The notes under the pieces are model-generated. The model worked only from the letters and a program-made list of their open reading frames with translations. It searched no databases and was not told where the DNA came from. The position numbers were made by a program, and so were the translations under genes. From Fischerella sp. JS2 (lineage in GTDB: Bacteria; Cyanobacteriota; Cyanobacteriia; Cyanobacteriales; Nostocaceae): DNA of 64,000 nucleotides. Location of the stretch: assembly GCF_032393985.1 (NCBI RefSeq), contig NZ_CP135918.1:3782001-3846000 (forward strand), read 5' to 3'. Below, one piece after another: positions 1 through 9,601 of the stretch (within the stretch, counting starts at the first letter, position 1; every line of letters begins with the position of its first letter).

Positions 1-1
1 T

Positions 2-1144
2 TCCGGTCGGCTAGATTTCAGTTTTTCAGGCAACCAAGGAGCAATCTGGAGTTTGTTTTTTCATCAAGGTTGTTTAACTTGGGGTGCTGGTGAGTTGCAT
101 CCGTTGCGTCGTTGGAATCGACAACTACGTCAGCACTGTCCACATTTGGCTGCTGACTCTTGTCAACAAAAAACAGAGCGTCCTCAAAATTGGGACTATA
201 GTTCTCTGCTAAATCAGGTGAAACAGGGAAAATTGCCGCAAGCAAAACTAGCAGCAATCGTCGGAGGAAATATTTTAGAAATTCTGTTTGATCTGATCCA
301 GGCTGTACACCTACCTCGCCAGAATGCAGAAATGCAACTAGCTTACAGTAAATTTCCACAAGACCTGATTGACTCTACATTGGTTTCACTCCAGCTTGAG
401 CAGGTTTGGCAGCAAGCATGGAAAGCTTGGAAAATTTGGCAACAAGCTGGTTTAGCAGGCTTTTCTCCTAATCTGGCTCCTGTCATATGGGATAACGAAG
501 GACTGCGACAACAGACTTCACAGCCTGTCTACCAAAATCTTACTACGATGGCAAACGGCAATTGGACACTGAGAGATTTAGCAGTCAAGCTGAGACAACC
601 ACTAGTGCCTTTAACGCAGTCCATCATGCCTTATGTCAACCAAGGAATGATAGGATTAATCCACGTTGCAGACATCAGCTTCTATGTTAAACCTGTAATC
701 GGTTCCCTAATTGCCTATATCGAAGATAGTCGATTTGATAGCGAGATGATGGGGCGTATTCTCGCTCCGGCTGGTTATCGATTTATCAATATTAGAGACT
801 CTATCCAGGCACTACCGATGTTGCTAGAGCATAAACCTGATTTGATTTTTTTAGATTTACTTATGCCTGTGGCAAACGGGTATGAAGTGTGCGCGCAAAT
901 CCGCCGGATTTCAGCCTTTAAAAACACCCCAATAATTATTATTACCAGCAGCGACGGCATTGTTGATCGGGTGCGGGCAAAAATAGTTGGTTCTTCAGGC
1001 TTTTTAGCAAAGCCAATCGAAGCGGGAAAAGTCCTATCTGTTGTGCGGCAATATCTACCAGTTTCGCCCTTATCTGCTTCCGGGGACTCAACAACAGCCT
1101 CATATCAATTTGGGGATAAGGAATCATCTGTAATTGGCTTTTAG
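2..1144 (+). CDS. PatA/PilG-like response regulator (5' partial)
   Basis: The reading frame is open from base 2, so the gene starts before the window; the TTG at 53 is internal. The N-terminal part (SGRLDFSFSGNQGAIWSLFF, then CLTWGAGELHPLRRW) resembles the DUF4388/PATAN domain of PatA-type regulators. From about residue 240 of the visible part there is a receiver domain, with phospho-acceptor Asp in LIFLDLLMP (visible residue 285), ITSS, and the conserved Lys in FLAKPI. In Synechocystis and Nostoc phototaxis clusters the PatA-like protein is the first gene and acts as an output regulator of type IV pilus motility. It is followed by a CheY-like gene after a 431-bp gap that holds a hairpin. Role inferred from family and context; the domain call is firm. 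Confidence 0.88.
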   Translation, partial: SGRLDFSFSGNQGAIWSLFFHQGCLTWGAGELHPLRRWNRQLRQHCPHLAADSCQQKTERPQNWDYSSLLNQVKQGKLPQAKLAAIVGGNILEILFDLIQAVHLPRQNAEMQLAYSKFPQDLIDSTLVSLQLEQVWQQAWKAWKIWQQAGLAGFSPNLAPVIWDNEGLRQQTSQPVYQNLTTMANGNWTLRDLAVKLRQPLVPLTQSIMPYVNQGMIGLIHVADISFYVKPVIGSLIAYIEDSRFDSEMMGRILAPAGYRFINIRDSIQALPMLLEHKPDLIFLDLLMPVANGYEVCAQIRRISAFKNTPIIIITSSDGIVDRVRAKIVGSSGFLAKPIEAGKVLSVVRQYLPVSPLSASGDSTTASYQFGDKESSVIGF

Positions 1145-1575
1145 AAAGTTGGATTTAGATTTTGGATTTGACATTAAGAGCTTTTACGAAAAACTTTTTC
1201 TAGATATCTAGAGTAATTCTAATCCTCTTTCCTTCTATCTTGAAAATAGCGATCGGGGATTAACTTAACAGCAAACCCATAATCCATCTGTGTGCATCGG
1301 TGTACCTTACGGAAGCCGCTACGCGTCTACGTTATATTTTTCATCCCCTCGTTGTGGGCAATTGCCCGTGAGGGGCTAGCTTGAAAAATAGGCGGAGGAG
1401 GCGCGGGTTCGCTACCTGCGGACGAACAAGAAGCGCCGTGGAAGAAGGAATTAAAGACTTTTATACTTTGTTGTCTGAGAAATCACATGGTGGGCTGACT
1501 TGCAAGAAAGGTGTAGGGGTATAAGGGTATAGGGAAAAATTTGCAGGACTTTGTATCACGTATCAAAAGAAAAAT
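1145..1575. other. Intergenic spacer with repeat debris and large hairpin
   Basis: This 431-bp gap between the PatA-like and CheY-like genes holds no credible gene. It contains a short copy of the CATCTGTGTGCATCGGTG repeat near 1288-1305, followed directly by a piece of the ACGGAAGCCGCTACGCGTCTAC repeat near 1310-1331, then the hairpin at 1335-1390. The gap may carry a second promoter for the downstream chemotaxis genes, but I see no clear promoter elements. Confidence 0.6.
1335..1390. repeat. Imperfect palindrome / hairpin
   Basis: The outer arms TATTTTTCA (1335-1343) and TGAAAAATA (1382-1390) are exact reverse complements. Inside are CCCCTC/GAGGGG arms and a central GGGCAATTGCCC palindrome. 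There is no T-run after the stem typical of an intrinsic terminator. It could be a small palindromic repeat or an RNA processing site between the first two genes of the cluster. Confidence 0.6.
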
Positions 1576-1941
1576 ATGATCACGGTTCTTTTAGTTGAAG
1601 ATAGTTTGACAGAAACTAAGGTAATGACTTACTACCTTAGACAAGCTGGTCTATCAGTAGTTAGCGCTACAAATTGTGAAGAAGCTCGGATCAAGCTTAG
1701 TCAACAAAAACCGGATCTGGTAATTGTCGATGTCATCTTACCTGGACAGAGCGGCTTTGAACTGTGCCGTGAACTAAAGACCCATGCCAATACTTCGCAA
1801 ATTCCAGTCGTGATTTGCTCAACAAAGGGAACAGAAGTTGACAAACTTTGGGGTGCAATGCTAGGAGCAGATGCTTATCTCCCCAAACCAGTAGACCAAA
1901 GAGAGTTGACAAACACGGTCTTGCGCTTAACCGCCGTATAG
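1576..1941 (+). CDS. CheY/PilH-like single-domain response regulator
   Basis: A 121-residue protein consisting only of a receiver domain. It has the acidic pocket VLLVEDS at the N-terminus, phospho-acceptor Asp52 in LVIVDVILPG, the Ser/Thr switch in VVICSTKG, and Lys104 in LPKPVD. It lies 11 bp upstream of the cheW start, within the phototaxis-type chemotaxis operon, so CheA (6581-9601) is the likely phosphodonor. Homologues in Pix/Ptx/Tax1 clusters act with the PatA-like protein to control type IV pili. Start ATG fits the receiver fold. The exact output is inferred. Confidence 0.92.
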   Translation: MITVLLVEDSLTETKVMTYYLRQAGLSVVSATNCEEARIKLSQQKPDLVIVDVILPGQSGFELCRELKTHANTSQIPVVICSTKGTEVDKLWGAMLGADAYLPKPVDQRELTNTVLRLTAV

Positions 1942-1952
1942 GAACCAACGCG

Positions 1953-2501
1953 ATGACGCAATCATCTGATTCACAGCTAATAGCAACCAACAGCCTTGAA
2001 GCGTTGATATTAGAGCCACTCCCTCCTGACACTAGAGTGCGTCTACTCCGCTTTCCTTTAGGAATCCAAGACAGTGTGCTGTTGCCTTTAGAGCAAATTG
2101 CCGAAATTCTCCAAATAAATGTGACAGAAATTTTGCCAATTCCGGAAATACCTGATTGTATCTTAGGAATTTGCAACTGGCGGGGAGAAATGCTTTGGCT
2201 GTTGGATTTTAACAACTTTGTTGGTTATCCATCTCTATTGCAATTGCAGCCAACGTCCACTGCGATCGCCATCATAGTAGTGCAAATCAATCACCAATCA
2301 ATAGGACTTGCAGTCCAACAAGTCAACGACATAGAATTGCACGACTTACAGCAACTCCAAGCAGTCCCTTTTGGCTTATTTCCACCTGATCTGTTGCCCC
2401 TGATTCAAGGAATTTTACCAGGGTGCAGCGATGCTGTTTTAGACCTCCAAGCGATTATTCATTGCCCTCTATGGAAAAAACATCAGGAGAGAGAGACGTA
2501 A
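1953..2501 (+). CDS. CheW-like coupling protein
   Basis: A 182-residue protein with one CheW domain (core motifs LPLEQIAEIL, IPDCILGICNWRGEMLWLLDF and SIGLAVQQVNDIE). CheW bridges the methyl-accepting sensor and CheA. I chose the ATG at 1953: an AGGAA-like ribosome binding site (1940-1944) lies 8 bases upstream and begins at the preceding stop, and the domain starts soon after. Its end overlaps possible upstream starts of the sensor gene, indicating translational coupling in the operon. Confidence 0.9.
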   Translation: MTQSSDSQLIATNSLEALILEPLPPDTRVRLLRFPLGIQDSVLLPLEQIAEILQINVTEILPIPEIPDCILGICNWRGEMLWLLDFNNFVGYPSLLQLQPTSTAIAIIVVQINHQSIGLAVQQVNDIELHDLQQLQAVPFGLFPPDLLPLIQGILPGCSDAVLDLQAIIHCPLWKKHQERET

Positions 2502-2533
2502 ATTCTCCAATTGCGCGATTCATGAGGCAACTC

Positions 2534-5500
2534 ATGAAAAATAATACTCAAGACAACCAAGAAATGACTGACCAGTCAGAAGATTTAACCTTGGATGTCA
2601 ACTCGCCAGATTCGTATCAAATAGACGACGTCAATCAAAATGCAACTATGCAGAATCTAGAGCAATCTGAATCAAGATTCAATCCTGTGATTTTTGGTAA
2701 CTCATCATTTAGAAGTGTTAATAGTAATAATCAGCCAGCCTGGAGCAAAGATTCTATGAACATGGATTGGTTATTTACCATTGCCAAACAAATGCGCCAG
2801 ACAGAAAAAATTGATACTCTATTTGTGGTTGTAGTTACTGAAGTCCAGCAATATTTTCAGGCTGACAGAGTATTGTTATACAAGCTTCAGAGCCAAAACC
2901 AAGGCATTGTCTTAGCTGAGTCGATGGTAAATGGCTATACACCTAGCCTGAAGGAATCTTTACCCATCATCGCCTTTGGAGCCAACAACCAAGACGACTA
3001 CCAACGAGAACCATTCATAGCAATTGACGATACTGCTAACACTGGTCTCACTTTTTACCAAAGTCAACTGCTTCAGCAGTTTCAGGTTCAAGCTAGCCTC
3101 AGCTTGCCAATATTCGTTAGAGATAAATTGTTTGGCTTATTGGTAGTGCAACAGTGTTCCCATCCCCGCCAATGGCCAGAAAATGAAATTACTCTGCTCT
3201 ACCAGATTGTGACTGAATTGAGGCTAAGTTTGCAGTCATTAATTTTTCGTAACGAACAGCAAGCATTAGCCCGCATCAGCGAAAAGACCCGCCAGACAAT
3301 CGATGAGGAAAACATTTTCCAGACTACAACTCGAGAAGTACACAAACTCCTTAATGTCGAGCGAGTCGCCATTTACAAGTTCCACTCAGACTATTGTGGT
3401 CATTTTGTCTTTGAGTCTAAAGCTTTAAACTTACACTCAATGGTCGGTAAGACTTGGGATGATACCTGTCTCAAGCAGCACCAAGGTGGTCGATTTCGGG
3501 AAAATAAATCCTACGTAGTAGATGACGTTGCTCGTATGGGAGGTAGTAGTAATTGTTATTTAGAAGCCTTGGAGAACTTCGAGATTAAAGCTTGTGCGAT
3601 CGCTCCCATTTTTATTGGTCAAGAACTTTGGGGCTTGTTATGTGCTTATCAACACAGCGACTCCAGGCATTGGCTAGAAGATGAAATTAAACTTCTAACT
3701 CAGTTCAGTAGCCATTTAGGAGTTGCTTTACAGCAAATAGAGTTATTAGAAGAAAAGCGGAAAACAGCAAAGTATCAACAGTCATTCCCCACCCTTATCC
3801 AAAAGATCAACTCCGCCTCATACATAGACCGCGCTTGCGAAACTGCTGTGCAAGAAGTACGGCAACTGTTAGATGTGGAGCGAGTCGCTATTTATAAATT
3901 TCGCCCAGACTATTTCGGTGACTTTATTTTCGAGTCCGAGTCTGGGGGGTGGCCCAAGCTGGTTGGTAGTGCTTGGGAAGACACTTATATCCAGGAACAC
4001 CGAGGCGGTAGGTTTCGCAACAATGAACCTTATATCGTAAATAACGTCTACACTGCTGGTCTGACTGATTGCCATTTAGCAGCCTTGGAGTACTTTGGTG
4101 TCAAATCCTGCCTAGTTGTTGCTATTAAGCAAGGAGAAAAGCTTTGGGGTTTATTAAGTGCCTTTCAACACAGCAGTTTCAAGCATTGGCTAGAAATTGA
4201 TGTCAACTTACTAAGTGGCATTGCTGTGCAACTCGGGAGAACTCTGCAAGAGAAAGAGTACATCTCGCAGCTAGAGACACAAGCCATACAGATGGCTAAA
4301 GCTGCTCAAGTAGACCATGTAGTTACCCAACTAATTCCTAAGATTCTCCAGTCTCAGGATTTGGACACTATTTTTCGTGTTACCAGCCAAACAGTGCGAC
4401 AGTTGCTGAGGTGCGATCGCGTAACAATTTGTCGCTGCAATGCCGATGGTAATAACGAACTAGTTGCAGAGTCGGTAATCAAAGGCTTGGATACTTGGCA
4501 ACAGTGGTATATGGGATTTGTCTTCCCAAACACAGAAGATTTGGATCGCCATCGTGAAAGTCTAGTGGTGAATAATATTTATACTTCTGGCCACTCTCCA
4601 GATGCGATCAAAAATTTAGAAGAAATAGAAATCAAAGCTTATGTGCTGACGCCAATTTTCCAGGACAACAAACTCTGGGGTCTACTCGGTGTTTACCAAA
4701 GTAGTGAAGCTCGTTCATGGACAGAAGTTGAAGTCAGAGCTTTGAAACAAATTTGTGTGCAAATTGGTGTAGGAATACGACAAATAGACTACATCGAACA
4801 ACTGCGAACTACATCAGAACAGGTGGTGAAGACATCTGAGCGTGAAAAGTTTATTGGTAAGACAATTGAGCGGATTCGGTATTCTCTGGATTTGCAGAAA
4901 ACCTTTCAGACCACTGCCAAAGAAATACGTAATTTCATGGAAGTTGATCGTGCCGCACTTTACAAATTTGACTCAGACTCTGGCTACCGTGACGGTGAAA
5001 CGATTGCTGAGGATGTTAGACCAGGTTACGTTTCTGCCTTAGCAGTCAAAGTCACAGATAATTGCTTTAGCAAAGAGATGGCCCAAGAGTACAGAAAGGG
5101 GCGATTCTGTGCGATCAACGATATTTATCAAGCAGGGTTGGCAAATTGTTACATCGACATTCTTTCCCAGTTTCAAGTGCGAGCCAACTTAGTCGTACCC
5201 TTACTCAAAGGAGAAGAACTTTGGGGCTTGTTTTGCATCCACCAGTGTAGTGGCCCTCGCCATTGGCAGCAAACAGACATTGAATTTGTTCAACAAATCG
5301 CTGCTCAACTCAACATTGCCATCCAACAGGGAGAATACGTCCAGCAACTGCAAAAACAATCACAGCAATTGGCAGAAGCTGCTCACCGAGAAAAGACTGC
5401 CAAAGAGCGACTTCAGCAGGAAGTAATCTTATTACTGACAGCAGTCAGACCTGCATTGACAGGCGACCTCACCGTCCGCGCTCCAGTCACAGACACAGAA

Positions 5501-6397
5501 GTTGGTACGATCGCTGACGCCTATAACAACACCATTAGCAGCTTACGACAAATCGTCACCCAGATGCAAACTGCTGCCAGTCAAGTCACTCAAATCTCTC
5601 AAGCAAATGGCTCAGCCATTACGAGACTAGCAACTCATGCTCAAGAGCAATTCCAAGCCCTCGAACAAGCCCTGGAACGAATTGGAATGATGGTTAGCTC
5701 GACCGAAGCAGTGAAGACCAACGCTCACCAAGTCGAAGCCGCAGTTCAGCAGGCAAATCAGACAGTGATGGCGGGAGATGCAGCCATTGATCGCACCGTT
5801 GACGAGATGGAAGACATCCGAGAAACAGTCATGGAAACCAACCAGCGACTGCTGCGCCTTTCTGAATCTTCCCAGAAGATTTCTAGAGTCGTCAACTTGA
5901 TTAGCAGCTTTACGACCCAAACCCAACTTTTGGCTTTAAATGCATCGATTGAAGCCACACGTGCTGGAGAGTTTGGGCGTGGTTTTGGCGTTGTTGCTGA
6001 TGAAGTGCGATCGCTTGCTCGTCAGTCTGCAAATGCAGCCACAGAAATTGAGGAACTAGTGCAGGAGATCCAGTTGAATACAGCTGAAGTTTCTCGAGCG
6101 ATGGAAATGGGTATTCAACAAGTGACCTCAGGAACCACCGTAGTCAATGAGGCTCGCCAAAATCTGAATGCGATCGTCAATGCTACGGCTGAAATTAGCC
6201 AACTTGTGACAGGTATTACCCACGCCACCCAAGAACAAACCCAGCAGTGCCAATCATTAAGCCAAACCATGACCAAGGTAGCAGCCATTGCCAACAAAAC
6301 CTCAAAAGATTCTGTCACAATTTCTGCATCTTTTAAAGACCTGCTAGCAACAGCCCAAGACCTCCAAGCCAAAAGCGAACAATTCAAAGTCAATTAA
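2534..6397 (+). CDS. Multi-GAF methyl-accepting protein, PtxD/PixJ-like photoreceptor
   Basis: About 1287 residues, with no transmembrane segment. Five GAF repeats are followed by a HAMP-like linker (LTGDLTVRAPVTDTEVG) and a chemoreceptor signalling domain (hairpin region QTQLLALNASIEATRAGEFGRGF is the conserved tip). GAF5 has the DXCF cysteine (DNCF, Cys844) and the canonical Cys872 (NCYIDIL). GAF3 has DCHLAAL (Cys513), and GAF2 has DTCL (Cys312) plus NCYLEAL (Cys341). GAF1 and GAF4 lack the chromophore cysteine. This is the pattern of a cyanobacteriochrome phototaxis sensor of the PtxD/PixJ type. Starts at 2423 (GTG), 2471, 2522 and 2534 are possible; 2534 has GAGG six bases upstream. Bilin binding is inferred from the cysteines. 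Confidence 0.9.
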   Translation: MKNNTQDNQEMTDQSEDLTLDVNSPDSYQIDDVNQNATMQNLEQSESRFNPVIFGNSSFRSVNSNNQPAWSKDSMNMDWLFTIAKQMRQTEKIDTLFVVVVTEVQQYFQADRVLLYKLQSQNQGIVLAESMVNGYTPSLKESLPIIAFGANNQDDYQREPFIAIDDTANTGLTFYQSQLLQQFQVQASLSLPIFVRDKLFGLLVVQQCSHPRQWPENEITLLYQIVTELRLSLQSLIFRNEQQALARISEKTRQTIDEENIFQTTTREVHKLLNVERVAIYKFHSDYCGHFVFESKALNLHSMVGKTWDDTCLKQHQGGRFRENKSYVVDDVARMGGSSNCYLEALENFEIKACAIAPIFIGQELWGLLCAYQHSDSRHWLEDEIKLLTQFSSHLGVALQQIELLEEKRKTAKYQQSFPTLIQKINSASYIDRACETAVQEVRQLLDVERVAIYKFRPDYFGDFIFESESGGWPKLVGSAWEDTYIQEHRGGRFRNNEPYIVNNVYTAGLTDCHLAALEYFGVKSCLVVAIKQGEKLWGLLSAFQHSSFKHWLEIDVNLLSGIAVQLGRTLQEKEYISQLETQAIQMAKAAQVDHVVTQLIPKILQSQDLDTIFRVTSQTVRQLLRCDRVTICRCNADGNNELVAESVIKGLDTWQQWYMGFVFPNTEDLDRHRESLVVNNIYTSGHSPDAIKNLEEIEIKAYVLTPIFQDNKLWGLLGVYQSSEARSWTEVEVRALKQICVQIGVGIRQIDYIEQLRTTSEQVVKTSEREKFIGKTIERIRYSLDLQKTFQTTAKEIRNFMEVDRAALYKFDSDSGYRDGETIAEDVRPGYVSALAVKVTDNCFSKEMAQEYRKGRFCAINDIYQAGLANCYIDILSQFQVRANLVVPLLKGEELWGLFCIHQCSGPRHWQQTDIEFVQQIAAQLNIAIQQGEYVQQLQKQSQQLAEAAHREKTAKERLQQEVILLLTAVRPALTGDLTVRAPVTDTEVGTIADAYNNTISSLRQIVTQMQTAASQVTQISQANGSAITRLATHAQEQFQALEQALERIGMMVSSTEAVKTNAHQVEAAVQQANQTVMAGDAAIDRTVDEMEDIRETVMETNQRLLRLSESSQKISRVVNLISSFTTQTQLLALNASIEATRAGEFGRGFGVVADEVRSLARQSANAATEIEELVQEIQLNTAEVSRAMEMGIQQVTSGTTVVNEARQNLNAIVNATAEISQLVTGITHATQEQTQQCQSLSQTMTKVAAIANKTSKDSVTISASFKDLLATAQDLQAKSEQFKVN

Positions 6398-6580
6398 ATT
6401 TGTTTGTGATTGGTTGTTGGTGGTTGATTGTTGATTGTTGTTGGGTAGAGACGCGATGTTCCTCGCGTCTGTACATTAGTAGTTAGTAGTTAGTAGTTGT
6501 TTAATACTTACCCCTCACACTCCCCACACTCCTCACCTCCCCACCTCCCACCTGAACGAGAAAACTATCAACCTTCAAGC
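6398..6580. repeat. Dispersed repeat with hairpin and CT-rich tract
   Basis: The spacer between the sensor and cheA carries a hairpin AGACGCGATGTTCCTCGCGTCT (6448-6469 region), GTAGTTA-type heptamers (6478-6498), then a C/T-rich tract of CCTCACACTCCC type (6509-6553). The segment 6445-6498 is nearly the reverse complement of 60405-60460, so it is a dispersed element. It makes the upstream in-frame TTG at 6497 an unlikely start for cheA. Confidence 0.7.
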
Positions 6581-9500
6581 ATGACCCAAGACCCAACTAT
6601 CCGTGACCAAACCTATCCATACTTTCTGCAAGAAGCACCAGAACTCCTACAAGCCTTGGAACAAGGTTTGTTGAACCTTAGAGAAAACTGGGGCATCAAT
6701 CAAGTTAATGATTTAATGAGAGCCACCCACACCTTAAAAGGGGCAGCAACGAGCGTGGGATTAGAAACTATTGCCACGGTAGCCCACTCTCTAGAAGATA
6801 TTTTTAAAGCCCTGTGTCAACCTGATGTAGTTATTGATCCAGAAGTTGAAGCCTTACTGTTTGAAGGATTTGAATGTCTGCGACTGCCTTTAGTTGCTGA
6901 ACTGACTGGTGGCTCGATTAATCAGGCTGAAATTCTAGATCGAGCTGCTGCTATTTTTGCCCGACTGCAAGACAAATTAGGAGACTTTTTTGGTCGGGAA
7001 GCATACCTTCCTACCTCAGCAGATTTAGGCTTCGATTTGACCCAGTCCCTATTTGAAATTGGAGTGACTCAGCGCTTAGAGCAAATTGCCACGATTTTAG
7101 ATAATGGTCAGTCGGAAGAAATCGCTGTCCTATTGCGAACTCAAGCTGAAGTTTTCCTGGGTTTAGCCGAATCTTTGAATCTACCAGGATTTGGAGCGAT
7201 CGCACAAACAGTACTTGCTGCTTTGGACAACCACCCAGACCAAGCAGTACTCATCGCCCAAATTGCCCTGCGGGACTTACAAGCCGGACATGCAGCAGTG
7301 CTGGCTGGCGATCGCATCCAAGGTGGTGAACCTTCTGGTGAGTTACAACAACTTGCCGAGCATCTCACTGAGATTGAGACATTTTTTGTTACACCTGTTT
7401 TAGAGGCGGGTGAAGAGTCAGATATTCCCAGTCTAGAAAGCATTTGGGGTAAAAAAACAACCCCAGTTGAGCCCATCACTGAACAAAAATTAGAACAATT
7501 TATACAATCTGATTCAGATGGGAGCATAGAGCAAGACCTCAGCACCGTGTACAATTCCCCGCAACCGAAGCAATCAGTTAGTCCTTTCAATCCTCTACCT
7601 CCCAAAGAACAAGTTTCACCATCTCCTACAGTCCGGGTGAATGTGAAGCATCTAGACCAGCTTAATTACTCAATTGGCCAGTTAGTCACTAACCAAAATC
7701 ATCAGTCGCTTCAGACTGAACAGCTACAAGCTAGCAGCAAAACGCTTCTCAACCAGATTAAACAACATCAAAAACTCTTGATTCAACTTCAAGATCAGTA
7801 CAAGCGCCAGGCTAGCTTACTAGAGCGATCGCAAACAACTTCTCGCAAGAAAGCCCGCAAAGCCCCTAAGAATATGCGCTCATCAAGTATTGTGCCAACT
7901 CACTCTCATTTCTGGGCACAAGAGCCTGGTGACAGCGCTTACCTGATTCAGTCACTTCTAGATCATACGGTACAAATAGCAGAAACAGCTGAAGCTATTG
8001 ACCTGCTAACTCGAGCCTCTGAGCAAACATCACAAAAGCAGCAGCAATTGCTGAAAATCACTCAGGGTGCTTTAATCGAAGCCCGAATGTTACCTCTAGG
8101 TGAGATATTTGGTCGTTTTCCCCACATTCTGCAACAGCTAGAAACCTTATACAATAAGCCGATCTCGTTGCAACTACATGGAAATGAAGTTCTAGTCGAT
8201 AAGGCTGTAGCTGAAAAACTATTCGATCCCTTACTACACCTAGTACGCAATGCCTTCGATCACGGCATTGAACCTGTAATAGTCCGGCAGCAGCGAGGCA
8301 AACAACACAAGGGTGAAATCAAAATCTCTGCCTATCACCAAAGCAGATATCTGGTAATTGAAGTGCAGGATGATGGCAATGGTTTAGATTTCGATCAGAT
8401 CCGACAACGAGCGGTAGAAAGACAGTTAATCTCTCTTGAACAGGTAAATAATCTCAATCAGAATCAGTTAATAGATTTACTGTTCGAGCCGGGCTTTTCC
8501 ACCGCGTCCCAGGTCAATGACCTCTCTGGACGTGGCGTTGGACTCGATGTAGTGCGGAACCAGTTGAAGTCTCTTCGGGGTTCAATCACAGTTGATTCTA
8601 AACTGCATCAGGGTACTAAATTCATATTACAGATTCCCTTAAGTTTGACAATCGCTCAGTTGTTCATCTGTAGTATTGGCTGCAAAACCTATGCCTTTCT
8701 TGATGATGCCATTGAACAAATTCTGATTCCCCTAGCTCATCAGATCCAAGAGCGAAATGGCAACAAATTTCTCCACTGGGGTAAGGAGAAGGATGAGAAA
8801 CTAGTGCCAATTTACTCACTTGCGAGTATTCTAAATTACAATTCTCCTATCCCCCTTTCTCATCCCCCTACTCCGACCTCCCCACTCCCGGTAATCTTGA
8901 TTCGCTGCCAAGATGCACTTTTTGGCTTAGAAGTCGAGCAACTTATAGGGGAGCAGGAATTGGTAATTAGTCCTTTAGGGTCAATGATTGCAGCACCTAG
9001 TTATGTTCACGGTGCTAGTATTCTGGCTAGTGGTCAGCTGGCATTGGTGATAGATGGGGGAACATTACTCCAAAAAGTTCTTGCAAAGCAGTATGATGAA
9101 CAAGCCTCCAGTATTTGGGCAAAGTCAATACCTTCGCTGCTTCCACCAAGTCCCAAACAACCGTTGCTGTCTCAGTCTCATAGTGCTGTACCAGCGCTAT
9201 CTGCTTCCAACTCCGATAGCAAAGCAGGTGCAAGGATTTTGATCATAGACGACTCCTTTACTACGCGCCAATCTGTGGCGATCGCTCTGCAAAAAGCTGG
9301 CTACTCTGTATTTCAAGCACAGGATGGTCACAAGGGGCTTGAGCAGTTCCAGCACCTCAGTGATATTCAGTTAGTGATCTGTGATATCGAGATGCCTCGG
9401 ATGAACGGATTTGAATTTCTCAGATCCCGTCAACAAATCCCTGGTTTAGCAGATATTCCTGTCTTAATTTTGTCATCTCAAAGTAGCGAAAAGCACCGCT

Positions 9501-9601
9501 CGCTTGCTTTGCAATTGGGGGCTACTGTCTATATGACCAAGCCCTACATAGAACAAAAACTATTAGCGATGGTGGCAAATCTGCTGGAGAAGACTACATG
9601 A
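6581..9601 (+). CDS. CheA-type hybrid histidine kinase with C-terminal receiver
   Basis: A 1006-residue CheA. An N-terminal HPt domain carries the phosphorylated His50 (ATHTLKGAA). A Q-rich coiled region and a dimerisation segment (VRVNVKHLDQLNYSIGQLV) follow. The kinase core has the N box HLVRNAFDHG, G1 DDGNGLDFDQ and G2 GRGVGLDVV. A CheW-like domain and a terminal receiver (IDDS, Asp935 in ICDIEMPRMNG, Lys in MTKPY) complete it. It should autophosphorylate in response to the GAF sensor and pass phosphate to the CheY- and PatA-like proteins. The ATG at 6581 is preferred because sequence upstream is repeat-derived. The stop overlaps the next ATG (ATGA). Confidence 0.93.
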   Translation: MTQDPTIRDQTYPYFLQEAPELLQALEQGLLNLRENWGINQVNDLMRATHTLKGAATSVGLETIATVAHSLEDIFKALCQPDVVIDPEVEALLFEGFECLRLPLVAELTGGSINQAEILDRAAAIFARLQDKLGDFFGREAYLPTSADLGFDLTQSLFEIGVTQRLEQIATILDNGQSEEIAVLLRTQAEVFLGLAESLNLPGFGAIAQTVLAALDNHPDQAVLIAQIALRDLQAGHAAVLAGDRIQGGEPSGELQQLAEHLTEIETFFVTPVLEAGEESDIPSLESIWGKKTTPVEPITEQKLEQFIQSDSDGSIEQDLSTVYNSPQPKQSVSPFNPLPPKEQVSPSPTVRVNVKHLDQLNYSIGQLVTNQNHQSLQTEQLQASSKTLLNQIKQHQKLLIQLQDQYKRQASLLERSQTTSRKKARKAPKNMRSSSIVPTHSHFWAQEPGDSAYLIQSLLDHTVQIAETAEAIDLLTRASEQTSQKQQQLLKITQGALIEARMLPLGEIFGRFPHILQQLETLYNKPISLQLHGNEVLVDKAVAEKLFDPLLHLVRNAFDHGIEPVIVRQQRGKQHKGEIKISAYHQSRYLVIEVQDDGNGLDFDQIRQRAVERQLISLEQVNNLNQNQLIDLLFEPGFSTASQVNDLSGRGVGLDVVRNQLKSLRGSITVDSKLHQGTKFILQIPLSLTIAQLFICSIGCKTYAFLDDAIEQILIPLAHQIQERNGNKFLHWGKEKDEKLVPIYSLASILNYNSPIPLSHPPTPTSPLPVILIRCQDALFGLEVEQLIGEQELVISPLGSMIAAPSYVHGASILASGQLALVIDGGTLLQKVLAKQYDEQASSIWAKSIPSLLPPSPKQPLLSQSHSAVPALSASNSDSKAGARILIIDDSFTTRQSVAIALQKAGYSVFQAQDGHKGLEQFQHLSDIQLVICDIEMPRMNGFEFLRSRQQIPGLADIPVLILSSQSSEKHRSLALQLGATVYMTKPYIEQKLLAMVANLLEKTT

